A stretch of 64,000 nucleotides of DNA, taken from assembly GCA_018292915.2 (NCBI GenBank), contig JACVVK020000015.1, positions 2,184,001 through 2,248,000 of the forward strand, given 5' to 3'. Origin of the DNA: Batillaria attramentaria. Taxonomy: Eukaryota; Mollusca; Gastropoda; Batillariidae. A model generated the notes under the pieces. That model ran no database searches, had not been told where the DNA came from, and worked only from the letters and a program-made list of their open reading frames with translations. Below, in pieces: positions 31,791 to 46,039 of this stretch (positions are counted from its first letter, which is position 1; the number at the start of each line of letters is the position of its first letter). The position numbers and the translations under genes are program-made.

Positions 31791-34700
31791 CTGCACCTGC
31801 TGATTCCAACTTGCGTACTGATACTCTGGACCCATCCCTGTACGAGGTGCTGGGAAGGGTGCTTTCTAAAATGTCGGGCAGTTTACTTTCAAAGCTGACG
31901 GCCCGTTTACTTTCTAGCGGTTGACTTTCTGAAGTGCTGGTTGGTTTGCTTCCAGAAGCGCTGTCCGTTTTCCCTGCTGAAGCGTTAATCTTATCTGAGG
32001 CCTCCCGTTCAGTGTGTAAAGCTACACACAGTGACGCCAAACTGTTAATACCCCTTTTTGCAGGCCGTGGCTGTTTCTGTTCAGTTTCAGGCTGTCCTGG
32101 TTTGAGGGCGTTAGTACGATCTTCTGACAATGAACTGCTCTCATCAGTCTCTTGAGAAACAGGCTGGATGGCTCGCGCCACACCGGTCTGTGTTGGGGTC
32201 GGTACCTTAGATTTCGCTTCACTCAGCTGTGGCCTCCTTTGACTGGCTGCGTCCACTCGCCGGGAGCCTGCCCCCTGTTAACGGAAATGCCCGAAGATGG
32301 TATGGACAGAAAACCTTTTTTTTTAAATTCTGCCACGCAAACTTAGGCTAACGGAGCATGCAAAAACCTGGTGGGCGAAAGGAGTGGTCGGTTTTTCATG
32401 AAACCACGGTGGTAAATCTGTGGAAACGATTGACCTACACAGGATGGTCATGTGAAGGGTACCTTAGAGGTCTATTTCACAGCCAAAATACCGGTGATGA
32501 CTGACTCAAGCCCAGTATGGCATGAGAAAGCTCTGAGCATATTACCAAAACAAAAGGAAAAGCAGTTTAGCTGTCTGTAATGTGCTCTCCTTCAAATGTT
32601 ACTTTAGATAACACTAACAGTGAAACTAGAACGGCAAAAGTCTTCATGACTCAGGTGTATGACCATTTCAAACACAAGCAAATTGTCAGCAGAAATGCAC
32701 CCTCCGGAGAAGTACCTTCTGATCTGGGGGTTGAAGGAAGGTTGAACTCCAGTTCTCTCCATACATTCTACATGTTTTAAAATATCATTTAGCTGCCTGT
32801 AGTATGGGCCTGGCCTTCAGTCAAGGTCATTCAAAAGGGTCTGGAAAGGTCTTATCACTGTTTTATCATCAAGCCAATTTTGGTGTTTGTAGTTCTGAGA
32901 AAATGCCAACGTTAAAGTTTGTGCATGGTTAAAGTTTGTCACAAACAGACGACAGACAGACAACGGAAGATTATTAAACAGACTCACTTTGTTACACGTC
33001 AGTTAAAAACACCACCAGATCACACTTTTACTGCAACTGTTAACCGGAAAGAACTGTTTTCTAAGTTACTTTATGGAGAGAGAGACACCTTGGAGCACAT
33101 TTGTTTTCTTTCTCCATGAAAAAGTATTTAAATTTATAGGGAAAAAACCCTAATAAGGCCCCTCCCCCCATAAACCATAGAAATTCACCTGGTGTCTGGC
33201 TCCCTCTGCGTATCCTTCAAGTGGTTCACTCTTTATTGACGTGCTCTTCTCTGGCTCCCCCACGTAGCTATCAGTATCACTCCCAATGAACTGAGACGGG
33301 GGAACCCCAGGGTCAGAAGCCGTCATCAACGGTTTGTCGCTCTCCGGGCAGTGCTCGTCGGCGTCAGTATCATGGGTGGCATCACTTTCCCCTTCTTCCA
33401 TGATGATGTCATCATCATACATGTACTCGTCATCCTCAGCATCAGGGATTGACTGGCTTTCGTCTGCCGCTGAGGAAAAAATCACAGATTCAATAAATGC
33501 TCGTAAGGTTTCGAAGACAACAATGTACGAAATGTACATGGTAAAAATAAAATTGGTACGAGCTTTCTTTTCAAGTTCTCGCCAAAAAAATGTGTTATGT
33601 CTTCCAACACATCTTGGTTCACAAACTGGTGTCGTCTAGCAATGTGCCTCTTCGACATATGCACAGTTTTTACCTCACATGGGCTGGCAAAAAGCATACT
33701 GAAGACTAAATTTAACCCAATGCCACCTAAGCAAAGAGAGACGCACACACTCAGTGGCCCCGTTTACATTCGCTTAAAATACCGCCCTGAGAGCACCCTG
33801 TCGCGTTTACACTTGGACAAACCGCTCCGAAAGCGCATTGCTCTCAGACTACCTACAGTGGATAGTCTGAGGGCGCTCTAGCTTAGGGCGCTTTCGTCAC
33901 GTCACGTGGGGCCCTGTGTCACCGTAGCAACAGGCTATTTTTGCAAATGGCGAAAAATCGTTTTTTCTGCCAAGCATACAAAAACACATGCTTTCTGGGC
34001 GCTGCCATCTTGAATACTAGTATGTCAAATTCCTCGAGAGCACGTGACATATCGGCTCCCCTTCCACGATTGTGTAATGTAAACGCCGTGGAGCGCTCTC
34101 GGTATGGTGCACTTTAGGGGTGCCCTCAGAGCGCTCTGTAATGTAAACGGGGCCAGTGTCTTTAAAAAATCGTAGCTCAGAAACCATGCAAAACCAACAT
34201 CAGATTCAAAAGCAGAAATGCTAGCCACAATGCCAGTTTATCTTCCTCCACAAATTTTGAAACTGAATCACTAGTTGCGTCAAAGAACATTTTCACACTT
34301 AAAACAATATTCAAAACTTTCTTTCTACTCCAGCAAAACGCGAGCAGAAAAGTGTGACAGGAAGTTTCAAAGAGGAAGAAACATGGGAGTGAGGCTCTTG
34401 CAATGCACACTGGGAAGGCCAGTAACTAATACTATGACCTGGCAAGAAATCTTCTGATCAAGACCCTCTTTCAACCAGGGCCTGCTATGGCCTTGTAAGT
34501 GGCATAAGGTTAATCTGAAAAGTGCAGATTTGCTTTCATGGCTGACTAGGACAGCTTCAGGACATTCAGTTTTCAATCACACGTCCAGCAGACATCAGAG
34601 TGTTTTTGTTGTTGTTTTTTTCTGTGTGCTTTTTTCTTTTAAAAAAAAAAAAAAAAGTTCTTCAGTTTACGTTTCCAGGTTACTAGATTTCCAGTCAAAG

Positions 34701-35977
34701 TGGCTGAAAACACTATCCAGACTAGTGCAAGAGTGTTGGGACAAAAAACTGAGCGGTACTGTTTTTGACAACTCACAAACATAAAGCACACCCTAACCTT
34801 CACTCTCTGTGTCAATGTAAAAGTGAGACTGTGGCTTCTCAATCTTCGACACCAACTCTGCCAGGTCTGTGAAGTTGGCCATGGATGGAACCTGCAATTC
34901 GAACAAGAGAATCATGATGGCGTGGCGTGACACATTACGGTCGAGCTGGGAATGAATTCAACTGTAGCCATGTACACTGGGGAAAAACATAATGGCAGGA
35001 CATTATGACTGAGCCAAGTACAACACCCTGACGAGAAACAAAGCATACATCATCATCATCATCCCCTTTTACAGAAATGTGGTTAGAAGGGGCTTAGTTG
35101 GTCATTACTCACTTTATACAAACAAAAGAAACTTCAATAATCACAAACAAAAATAAATCGTGCTATCTACAGTGCTTCTCTTTTTCTTACACGGTACAAG
35201 TACTTCAGCTGATTGGCCAACAACACAGGAAAGCAAACTGATTTTTTACCTGTTCTAGGTACATACTTATTTTACCAATTCTAGGTAACCAGTACACTTT
35301 TCAAAGGAAGAGAAAAGCAAAGCCGGGAAAGGAATAATCTAAAGAAATCTGTATTGTACATATCAGATCTATACACAGGTAAAGTACTGTAGATAAAAAT
35401 GCTCTGGTACATGTGTGTAAAGAGCCAACCACCGAACAGCACTGACAACCCAGTCAAACGCTATCAGAAGCTTTATCATTACTGGTATTGATTTTTAAAC
35501 AATTTGCTGAAGTTTGCATGACAGTTCCACACAGTTACCTTTCTTGAGCAAACACGACCTTCACTATTACAATGTACATCAAAATCAACAAATGATTTTT
35601 GTTGCTGAAACTTGCTGTGATCAATTCCAGTCACAATTTTTAATAAGATCTGCTTACAGATTTATTGCATTAAAAAGAACAAAAAAAAGAAGAGGCAAAA
35701 CAGAAAGGTACTGTTCACTGATTTTATGACTTTGAACTTCGAAGGCAGGCATACAACCAAGTCTTGTTTGTGATGATTATCCCTGCTATCAGTGCTTACC
35801 ACCGACTTAAAGCTCACAATTTTGCCATATATACAACTGCATTCAGGTATGACTGTCATACGCTTATAACAATACAGACAACAGCCACAGAAAGACATAC
35901 CAACCGACCCATTGCTACATACAGAACAAGCAGGAAGCGTAGCTAGACATCACAGTCCAAGTTACACAAACATATAG

Positions 35978-36018
<41 letters not shown>

Positions 36019-39000
36019 CAGGCAGACGACACACAGAAGAGTGCTGAATTTGACGTATATGTACTAAGAACAGACTGGGAGTGCAGGATGAGGGGGGGGG
36101 GGGGTAATTTTGTTTCCGCAGCCTTTGCGTTTATGTCATGTTGGCAGAGAGCATATGGCAACCCAAAGAAAGCGAGCACCTGGAAAAGTAAGCCGTGGCT
36201 TGCAAGCTAGCAAAGTATCTTTGTTTGCTGTGCACAAGCCCAAAAGTTTTTGGCAGCTGAAAGCGCACACAGCGATTAATCATTTTCAAGCTCTTGCGAC
36301 ATATGCTTTTGAGGTATTTGATGAGTATGCAAAAACATACTGTGTGAAACCTCTGTGCCAGAGTTGCTGTCAGTTTTTGAATGGGTCAGTTGTACGAACA
36401 ATGACCCACACTGAAACAAGTCTTTCGCTGCCTCATCATCACAAATGACAAATTCTGAGTTCTTTTGGTTACAGATTGTGAAATAGTACAATGGTAATAC
36501 CTCTACACTTTGCACCAGTGTACACTATGGTACATTGTAAAAATGCCAAACCAGCCTCAAACAAAGTCATGTGAGTTCCTTCGCTGTCGTTGCACAAATT
36601 TATCCTAGCAGTCTGCTTGTCTGTCTTTTTCATAAGCTGAGCACTTCAGTAAATAAATACATCACACTGAAATAAATCAAATGCTGACATTGCTCTGTGC
36701 AATCTCCTTTATCAGTCTTCCACAGTAAAGTTAATTTTTGAATCACCGTAAGAGTCTAAGACTCTGCATTCTGAAAACTCTAATTAGTTCTGCATTCAAT
36801 CTCTTCTTCTTTCTCACATTCATATCTGTCTGCATGCGAGTATATTCTATATGCGCTGAAGAGGTCACCATAGTGGTTACTGGAGCGCGTGTGCAAGAGC
36901 TTCGGGAGGCGGCCAATTTGATCTGCGCTCAAAGGATGTCGGCTGAGGAGAGGAGGCCTACAAAAAGATCAAACACTTTCAAAATGATGTGCTAATGCAA
37001 CACATGCAGATTGGTTCAGACCATACACAGGGAAGAGGCAGGGGGCTGCTCATGCTGGTCAAGTGGCACTGGGATGCAAGGGGGCACTGGGCTGTGCTGG
37101 TGAATTGGCTTGGGGGGGGGGGGGGGGACATTGGCTTGTGATGAGGCATTGACTTGTGATGGGGCACTGGCCTGTGTGGGGGCATTGGCTTGAGGGGGGG
37201 CACTGGCTTGTGATGAGGCATTGACTTGTGATGGGGCACTGGCCTGTGTGGGGGCATTGGCTTGAGGGGGGGCACTGGCTTGTGATGAGGCATTGACTTG
37301 TGATGGGGCACTGGCCTGTGTGGGGGCATTGGCTTGAGGGGGAGGGCACTGGCTTGTGATGAGGCATTGACTTGTGATGGGGCACTGGCCTGTGTGGGGG
37401 CATTGGCTTGAGGGGGGGCACTGGCTTGTGATGAGGCATTGACTTGTGATGGGGCACTGGCCTGTGTGGGGGCATTGGCTTGAGGGGGGGGCACTGGCTT
37501 GTGATGAGGCATTGACTTGTGATGGGGCACTGGCCTGTGGGGGCATTGGCTTGAGGGGGGGGGGGCACTGGCTTGTGATGAGGCATTGACTTGTGATGGG
37601 GCACTGGCCTGTGTGGGGGCATTGACTTGAGGGGGGGCACTGGCTTGTGATGAGGCATTGACTTGTGATGGGGCACTGGCCTGTGTGGGGGCATTGGCTT
37701 GAGGGGACATTCACTTGTGATGGGGCAAAGAGAGTGAATAGTGTGCATGTTCAGCTGGGTTTTTTAAATTTTTATTTTATTTTACTGGTGTGTGAGCACC
37801 CTCATGCACAAAATAATGCTAAAGGTCGTACTTCTACTGGTAGTGCTTCACTGAAAATTATCCATAAAAAGCTATTTAAAAAAAGTTTTAAGAAACAGTG
37901 CAGTTAAGATGAATGAGAAAAATTAATTTTACGTGTCTGCATGTTTAGCCTGGCCAGAGGGCCTAGCAGACGATCAGCGCATATCTGCCAATCAGAATCA
38001 CGCTTGCCAATGTAGGGTGGACATGCGCACTAGCCTCCCTCTCTCTACCAGATTTTCTGCAAGGAGGCTAGCTCGCATCCAAACTTTTTGTAACAACACA
38101 AAAGGCTCAGGACAGAAATATCTCTATCTGAACCATCTTTTTTTGTCTATGACAAGAAAAAACAACAAGCAGACCGATCCGTCGGAGTCTTTCCTGGTTA
38201 AGAAAACGTTAGTCGCGGTACGCAAGACGCGTCTCCCAGGTGCTAAACGATTGCCAATAACGGATGACATCCTGCACCGCCTGTTATCCTCCCTACACCG
38301 TGCGGTTGGCAGCAGCTATCAACGCTGCATGTATCGATCCATGTTCCTTTTGGCTTTCCACGCGTTCCTACGCGTGGGGGAAATCACACACTCGGTCCAT
38401 AATCTCCAGGTGAACAGCGTACGATTTCTGGGGTCGCGGGTGCAAATAATGTTCCAATCCTTCAAGCATTCAGAGGGTCAGGCAGAAACTCGTTTCATTA
38501 ATAGCAATTCAAGGCAACCCGACTGCCCGATTCAGGCACTAAAGGACTACATCGCAGTTAGGGGTAACACACCGGGTCCCCTGTACACAGTCCATGGATC
38601 AGCAGTAACACGGCGAACCTTTGTGCAAGTCCTTAAAGACACCCTGACACATGCGGGCATCCCATCCCATGGTTTCAACTCGCATAGCTTCCGGATCGGA
38701 GCCGCGACTACATATGCAAAAAATGGCGCATCAGACGCACAGATTCGTTTCTTAGGGAGGTGGAAGTCGGACGCCTTCAAGGTGTATATTCGGTCGCCGC
38801 AATCGTAAGCGAGAGTAGGGCTGAAGCTGGGCTGCGCAAGGTGGTGAACCTTCGCGCAGTTTTCGGCAAACTCGTACTGCAGACGCTTCCCTCGTAACAG
38901 AATGGCCCTTGGGAAGGAGGTGAACCTTCCACGGGGCTATTGCTGGTACTAGCACCCTTCACATTCTCAATGATGATGACTGCTTAGGAGCAGAACCCCT

Positions 39001-42000
39001 AGCATTGCTATGAATATGCACGTGGGGAAGGTTTGACCCCGTTCGTTTGTTGTTGTTTTTTATTTTACACTTGAGGTGTTCCTGTTCGTGCTTGTGGGGC
39101 TGCTGTGGCACCTGGCGATGCCACATCTGTGGCGGGCAGCTCCCACAGGCGTGCCAATTTTTATGCTGTATGTGCAGTGAACAACACTGTGATGGTGCCA
39201 CAAAACACAAGTATTATGTCAAGTCATGTTATGAATCTGTATTTTTGTATGATGGTGCCACAAAACCCAAGTATTATGTCAGGTCATGTTTTTGAATATG
39301 TATTCTGCCCGTTTTTGGGCTCTTGATGTACTGGTCCCGCCGACACCAATACTCATCATGTTGTGCCAAGATATGGTTGGCGGGACCATTTTGTATGCCT
39401 GTTTTTAACCATTTTTGGTTCTTATCTTGACGCTTTAATAAAAGCTGTCCTTTCCACCTTAACATTGCTTTCATTTTGGTTGTGTAGTGCAGATGCGTAA
39501 AATTTTTTATGTGTATCTCGAGGAACATAAAAAAACGTTAACTATGGTGAAAGAAATGTGAACAGACAAAAACTTGTAGCAGAATTTGGTATTAACGTGG
39601 CCATTTCTGTGTCCATATTAGTTGAAAGAAGCATGCTGTTGAGCAAAATGTAAAAACAGGTGTAGGAAATGACAAACCAACTACACTCCTTTTCCTAGAC
39701 ACATCTGAACATTCACTGTACGAATAAGCAACACTGATCTAGGGTCACAGAGCTGAAAGACTTTTTCCCCCATCAATGTTAAAGAAATGTTAACTCACAC
39801 GACGTACCACGAGACAAAGCACAAAACAGACAAAGCACGAGACAGACGGCAAAGACGGAAAAATAAAATAAAATCACACTCCCAGCACACAGGAGGAACA
39901 AAAGCAGCATGTTTAGATACAGGGACAAGGTGCACTGTATGCAAAAGCAAGAGAAATTCACACACAGATCAATTACCGTTGTGGTGTCCTGTTCCACATA
40001 AGTTCCATGTTTCACGCACACCCAAAAAAAAAAAAAAAAAGGGAAAAAAAAACAGTCCAGTGAGCGTAAAACTCATCAAAGCATTTCTACTAAAAGGTCA
40101 AATATTTCTCCCACTGTACCGCAGTCAAGTTTGAGTGCAACACTATCATACGCCAGTGCGCTGAAAATTACTGGTGTCCACTTCAGCATGTACTCAAAGG
40201 TGGCGAATACAATGGCTGTCTTGCCTCAAAAGTTGTTGAAAAATTTGCATATACCGAATGAAAGATATCAACATCATCACAAACTTCCCTCAAGACTGTC
40301 TGCACAAGGAAACTAAGTATGACACAAAATGCAAGTATGTGAGTATTTGCAAGCATTGGGAACTTGGTGTCCTGAGCAGATAGCAGCTGATCACAGTAAG
40401 TCTTTCAAGACACTGGCGGTGAGCGTTTGGGAATTTAACGTCCTTTTCCACCAAGTAGGGGTGACATCAAAGATGGGGCAACGAGAAAAAAGGCCAGCAC
40501 AAATATCTGGCTCCAGACAGGACTCAAAGTCACAACCTGAGTACTGAGAGTTCAATGCTCTACCATTCGGCTATCCCAGCCCCACCCTCAAGACACTGGC
40601 AAATTCTGCCCTAACTGACCAGACTGCGTTACAATGGCCACTGACTTTCTGTGTTTGTTGACTTATTGATAGTCATGGCAGCAATGTAGCCCTCTGAGGA
40701 CTGCATGCTTGATCTCAACGCTTGCAATGCTCGTGTTGGTCAGCCATACAGACTTCATTGTGCTTCACTTCCGCAGTGACTACATCAAAGTCGACAAACA
40801 CAAACAATTCATGGCCTTATCTTAGCTAACTCAACCTTCCATTTCAACTGACCTGAAAACTTGGGATGAAAGAACGGAACTGCACTAACGGGAATGTTGT
40901 TGGGAAGGTAAAATAAAGCTGACGTTTCTCTCACACTCGCTACTGAATGTGTGGTTGGGGGAAGTGAATCTCAACCTGCATTAGTGCTCTAGAAGAGGCT
41001 TTGTAAATAATTCTATGTTTCTGCAAGTTTGCACACAAGAAAACAAAACACCTTGAGTGTTGTGTTGCTATTGGGAACATGCAAAACTCAAAACAACTTT
41101 AAACTGGCACAAAAATGTCTGACCAACTGATCAACAACATGAAAACCACAAGGAAAGTAAATAAATGAAACAAAAACAAAACAAAAAAAGAACGAAGCAT
41201 TATGACCGAACAGGGTGTGGAATGCATGTGTTCAGCTTTCTGAAAGCATTTACCCATGACAGGTCTTGCATGCATTGTCATATAATGCACACAAATTACC
41301 CCCCCCCCCCTCCACTCCCCCCCCCCCCCCCCCCCAAAAAAAAAAAAAAGAAGAAGAAAAAAGTCTCTTTCAGGAAGTTTGGTGTGCTCTCCCTTGGGAA
41401 AGCATGATGTGTGACACAATCCGATTCTTCTGCATCGTGCAAGCATTTCTCTTGCCATTATGCCAGCCTTGCTAGGCCTTCCCAAATCTTCAAATGATTG
41501 AAACAAGATATCGAATGTGCACGCATGATGATGGATGGGCTCGACAGCTGACAAAATATTGTGAATCTGACGAATTCATTTTCTGCACACTCGGTGATCG
41601 AACTGACACCCTCGACGCGACCACTCCCGACTCTTTTCAACAAGCTGCGTAACCACATGAAGGGGAAATGTGTTCAGAGAAAATGCTGAAGCATCCCCAC
41701 GCATGCCCACCCAGGTCTTGTACAGAAGGATGAAGCAAAAGGTTAAACACGTGTACATTACCTGTGGCTTGCGCTGTGACGGCGCCTTCTCCTTCTGCTT
41801 CTCTTTGAACAGGCTGATGATAAGCCCGCCCTTGGACCAGCCTTCAAAGAGGGTCTTGCCGTGGTTGTAGCCAACTTCCTGAAAACACGAACCCGACAAA
41901 ATCTGAAATTCTCACCCAGCTGTACGACTGCAATGGAAGATGAACTGGTTATATATTACAAAGTGGAAATGCAAGTCAAGGCAACAGGAGTCAAGTGAAA

Positions 42001-45000
42001 TTTGCTTGCAACACTTAAACCGCAACCAAAAAGCAGAAAAATCTGGGTTTGGGAAACGTTTTGTGCTCTGCAGCCAAACCGGATATTGTAGGTAGAATCT
42101 AGAATACAGATTGCAATGGTGTGTGTTAGTGCGGTGGTGTGTGTTTGTCTGTGCACTTATGTATCGAGTTTGCACACATGTATGTGTCCATGTGTGACGT
42201 TTATGTGTCCACATGTTTGCATTTTAGTGTGTGTGTGTGTGAATGTGTGGTGTACTTGTGTGTGTGTCTGCGTGTATGTGTGTGTAAGAATGTGTGTCCA
42301 TGTGTGGATCCTTGCAATATACATCTGCAAGCTTATGTGAACAACACAGGACACTGCTTGCTGACACACCCAACTTACCACGATCTCGTCGTAGGAGCCG
42401 AACTGCAGCGTGCCGTACCGGTCGATGGGTGGCCGGATGTACTCCGTGTAATCAGAGTTCTTCACCACCTCCAGCTGTCTCGTGCACGACACGTACGCCA
42501 GGCGAGACTGGATCTCCGTCATGTCAGGCACCTTTTATTCCGATAAAATCGCAAACTTTAGAAGTGTCAACAAATTAGATTTTGTTCTCATTTTGCTTCA
42601 CTTTGTTAAAGTTTTGTGGGTAAACAACATACATCACATTTACAAAGGTGACACTCTCAGAGTTTAAAAATACTGAAACCTAGGTGAACCATCCAGCCAG
42701 GCACAAATTTTAGCAAGTTTAAAAGCATTTGATGGCCTCTCTTCGCACTGTAAAACGGTGAAATATGAATGTGGCACTTACTTCTGTGTTGCAACTAATA
42801 TTACTGTCTGACCCATGTTTTGCTCAATGATGGGAATTTCAGACAGTTTCCAGACAAATGGATTGTGACCAATGTTAAATTACTTATGACAAGAATAGTA
42901 CTATTAGAACAACTTTTTACTTCCTTTGTTGGTAGCCCATGAATAACAACAACAAAAAGAACAATATTATAATGTGACCAACAAGACCAGCAGCAAGTGT
43001 ACCCTGATGTTGGTGCTCCAAGGGTTCCACCGTTTCCAAAGCAACCACCACCCAGACAGCTTGTCCCCATAGTTTGTCAGACGGGTGTCGTCCTGACTCC
43101 CGACATCAATGGCGAAGATTGTTTGAGCCCCCATTGTTCGCAAGACGTCAGCTATAAAAAACAAACAATTACTTACAACGAGAAAGGTTTTCAAATTCAG
43201 ACCCTTTCAGCTTTCAAGTGATCAAGAAAGAATCCACAACTGAACTAGAAAAAGTGGACAAAGGCATCTGCAAGCGTCTACCTTTTTACTGTCAACACAT
43301 TCAAAAAGTACTGGTGAACTTTAGTATCACACACCAACCATGTTTAGCTTTTGTAAATGTCCTGATGTATTGTGATCTACCATTTACACTACCAACGGAG
43401 GATTTAACAGTGGTTATAATAATACAATTCTCGTTACTATAATTATTTCGTTCTGCCTACAAAACTCTAACGGAGTGCAGCGAGATGATAACAAAACCAA
43501 ATTCATTGGAGCTTATAAAGTTCACTGGTGTCTGCCAGATGTCAGCTCAAGAGAGCGAGAGATAGAGCAAGGAAAAAAAAAAGAAAAAAGACGACTGATC
43601 GTGAATAACACCCTTAGCCATATATGCAAACAAAATTCTTGCACGCCCCACAAGAGAAATGTACTAGGCTCCTGGTCTTACCAGGCAGGTTGTTGACGTA
43701 ACCCCCATCCAGCAAGAGATGCCCGTCGACTGGGTCGCAGAGCGGAGGCAGGTAGCCTGAGAGAGACATGCTGGCCCTCACGTACCGCCACAAGCTGCCT
43801 GTCATACACAGAAAATAAACCAAACGAGTCAATACACTGAACACTGTTCACATTGATCATGGTGTTAGAAGTAGATGTCTTAGGCTGAAGAGAGTAATGC
43901 AGAGACTTGTTTGATGGAGAACTAGTCATGGGTACCAACAAGTAAAAAAATCTGTGTACAACCAAAACAAGGCTGAGCTTAGAATGTACCCAGGAAGCCA
44001 TTTCCCCTCCCCCAACACACGACAACACCATGAACACATACCACTACCACAATGCCACCAACACTACCACTAGACACCACTACCACCACCATCACCAACA
44101 CCACCACTATCAGCAGACACCACCATCATCGCCACTTACAGATGCCATTCAAGTAATCATCATTAACAAAGATACCACTGCCCAAAACTGATGCTCACCA
44201 CTGGTGTGGATGCGCATGCTGGAATTGGAGATGTCCGTGGTGACACAGAAGTAGGGAATCCACAGGTCCTCAATCTGCCGATCGTGGAAAGTGTCCTCAA
44301 TCGACTCATTGAATGAACCACCTGTAACACACACACACATACCATCCTTGTAACAAGGACTCAATGTTACGGCTACCAATTACACATTAATGTGTTATAC
44401 ATTACCAATTACGACATTACCAATGGCGGTGAAAGCAAAATCCAAGGTGATTACGAGGATCAACAACAGGTGAAGATGGATGCTTCTGAAACGAGTATAC
44501 TGACCTGTGAACATGGAGGTGTAGGGGTATGTCAGATCTAAAACCTTCTTCCAGATAGATGTCATTTTCTGGAGACAGGGGAAAAGTCACATACAGTAAG
44601 ATATGATAACACTACACCTGTTACAAAGATTCTAGAAGTCGTACCAGTAATCGGTACTTCAATCTTCAACACAAACACACATATATACACGCATGCCACA
44701 CACTGATTCTCTCTCTCTCTCTCTCTCACATACATATATGAACACATACATACACACTCATATACACACACAATGTCTGGACTGGCTTGCCTAAGAAAAT
44801 ATTCTGGGACGTTTTTCAAAACAATCAGTGATGATGACTCACGAAAGACCATTCCCGAGCACGGATGTTGAAGCGAGGGAAAGACCGTTCCTCCGCCCAC
44901 AGCGCGCCAATGAAGGATCCCATGCTGGTTCCGCCCACCATGTCGATGGGAATCCCTGCCTCCTGCATCGACTTGATCATTCCTACATGAGCCAGGCCTC

Positions 45001-46002
45001 TGTTGAGAGAACATTTCAATTTTTACTGTTTGTTTTTAAGATCAGACCACATGGTCCTGGGACTAGTTTCTCACAACTAGAGGGCTTTCACTATGCTATC
45101 GCTCGAACAAAACTGATCATAAACACGTCTGACAATGGTGGCTGCTGTAAGATCCCTGAAAGGACATACAGTGCTGATCACATCAATTTCACCGGATGGT
45201 GAAAATGGTGGTGAAAAGGTAGCTCTGTCCACCCCGATGTCAACATTGTTAAGTGCTTACCTGGCTCCACCCCCTCCCAGAACGAGACCGATGGACGTTC
45301 CTGTCAAGAACCGAGCCAGACGAGAGAAGTCACCCAAGCGGTCAGGCTCAGACTCAAACAGCTTCTGGTACATTTGCCTCTGCAAGAGACGATGTATATT
45401 ATGAGGCATTCCACATGAAAGCCGCAAATATTCTTGAATTCAAAGACACATACAAGAGGATTTAATAAAAAAAGAAGCAAAGGGCAGTATTAGGAGACTT
45501 AAAAAAAAAAAAAAAAAATCCAGGTAATATGCTGAAGCTTGCCATTACTGGAAATCATAGTTATTCACGAATATTTTTTGCTGTGAGAGTTTCAAGACGT
45601 CCGATACTGACAGACGACCGTCTTCCAACCCACCCTCTTTTCTGCTGATTTTCGGCTGAAGACCCGCTTGTTGCAGCGGATGTGGTGGTGGGAGGAGCAC
45701 CAGCCGCGAGCGTTCAACCATTCAGCCGTACCGCGCGGGGTGTCCGCGTCTTCCTTGTGAAGCAGGATCAGCTCTTTCTGTGCGCGCACTGCGATGTTCT
45801 CCAGCTCCTTCTCAATCTGTAAAAAAAATCAGAAATGAGCACAAATGAGGCAACTTTACAATGTCAGGAATAGTCTCAATTTTTACTAATCTTTGGCGGT
45901 GTATCGATAATAATAATAATAATAAATTGTACTCATACAGTGCAAAATTCTCACAAAGTGACTCAATGCGCGTACTCCCGCACTCATACCCACAAATATG
46001 CG

Positions 46003-46039
<37 letters not shown>

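Larger units (their letters stand above)
34892..41761. other. Large PNPLA6/7 intron hosting mobile DNA
   Basis: This 6.9-kb intron separates the last patatin-domain exon from the tail exons. It holds a (CA)n run near 35980-36016, the 72-bp minisatellite (36990-37715), a tyrosine recombinase gene (37933-38808), a family B SINE (40423-40583) and poly-C/poly-A near 41300-41350. The remainder shows nothing I can name. Confidence 0.7.

Noticed and set aside
31401..31835. Second open frame of 144 codons over the PNPLA6/7 tail
   Set aside because: It is the same 81-bp repeat in another phase, overlapping the better-supported frame 31558-32274.
36979..37748. Three overlapping open frames of 229-243 codons on the minus strand
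   Set aside because: All are phases of the same 72-bp repeat. A real gene would favour one frame.
39047..39295. Cys-rich open frame resembling a zinc finger ([15 protein letters not shown])
   Set aside because: Cysteine spacing does not match a known finger, and the stretch lies in the repeat-bearing flank of the recombinase element.
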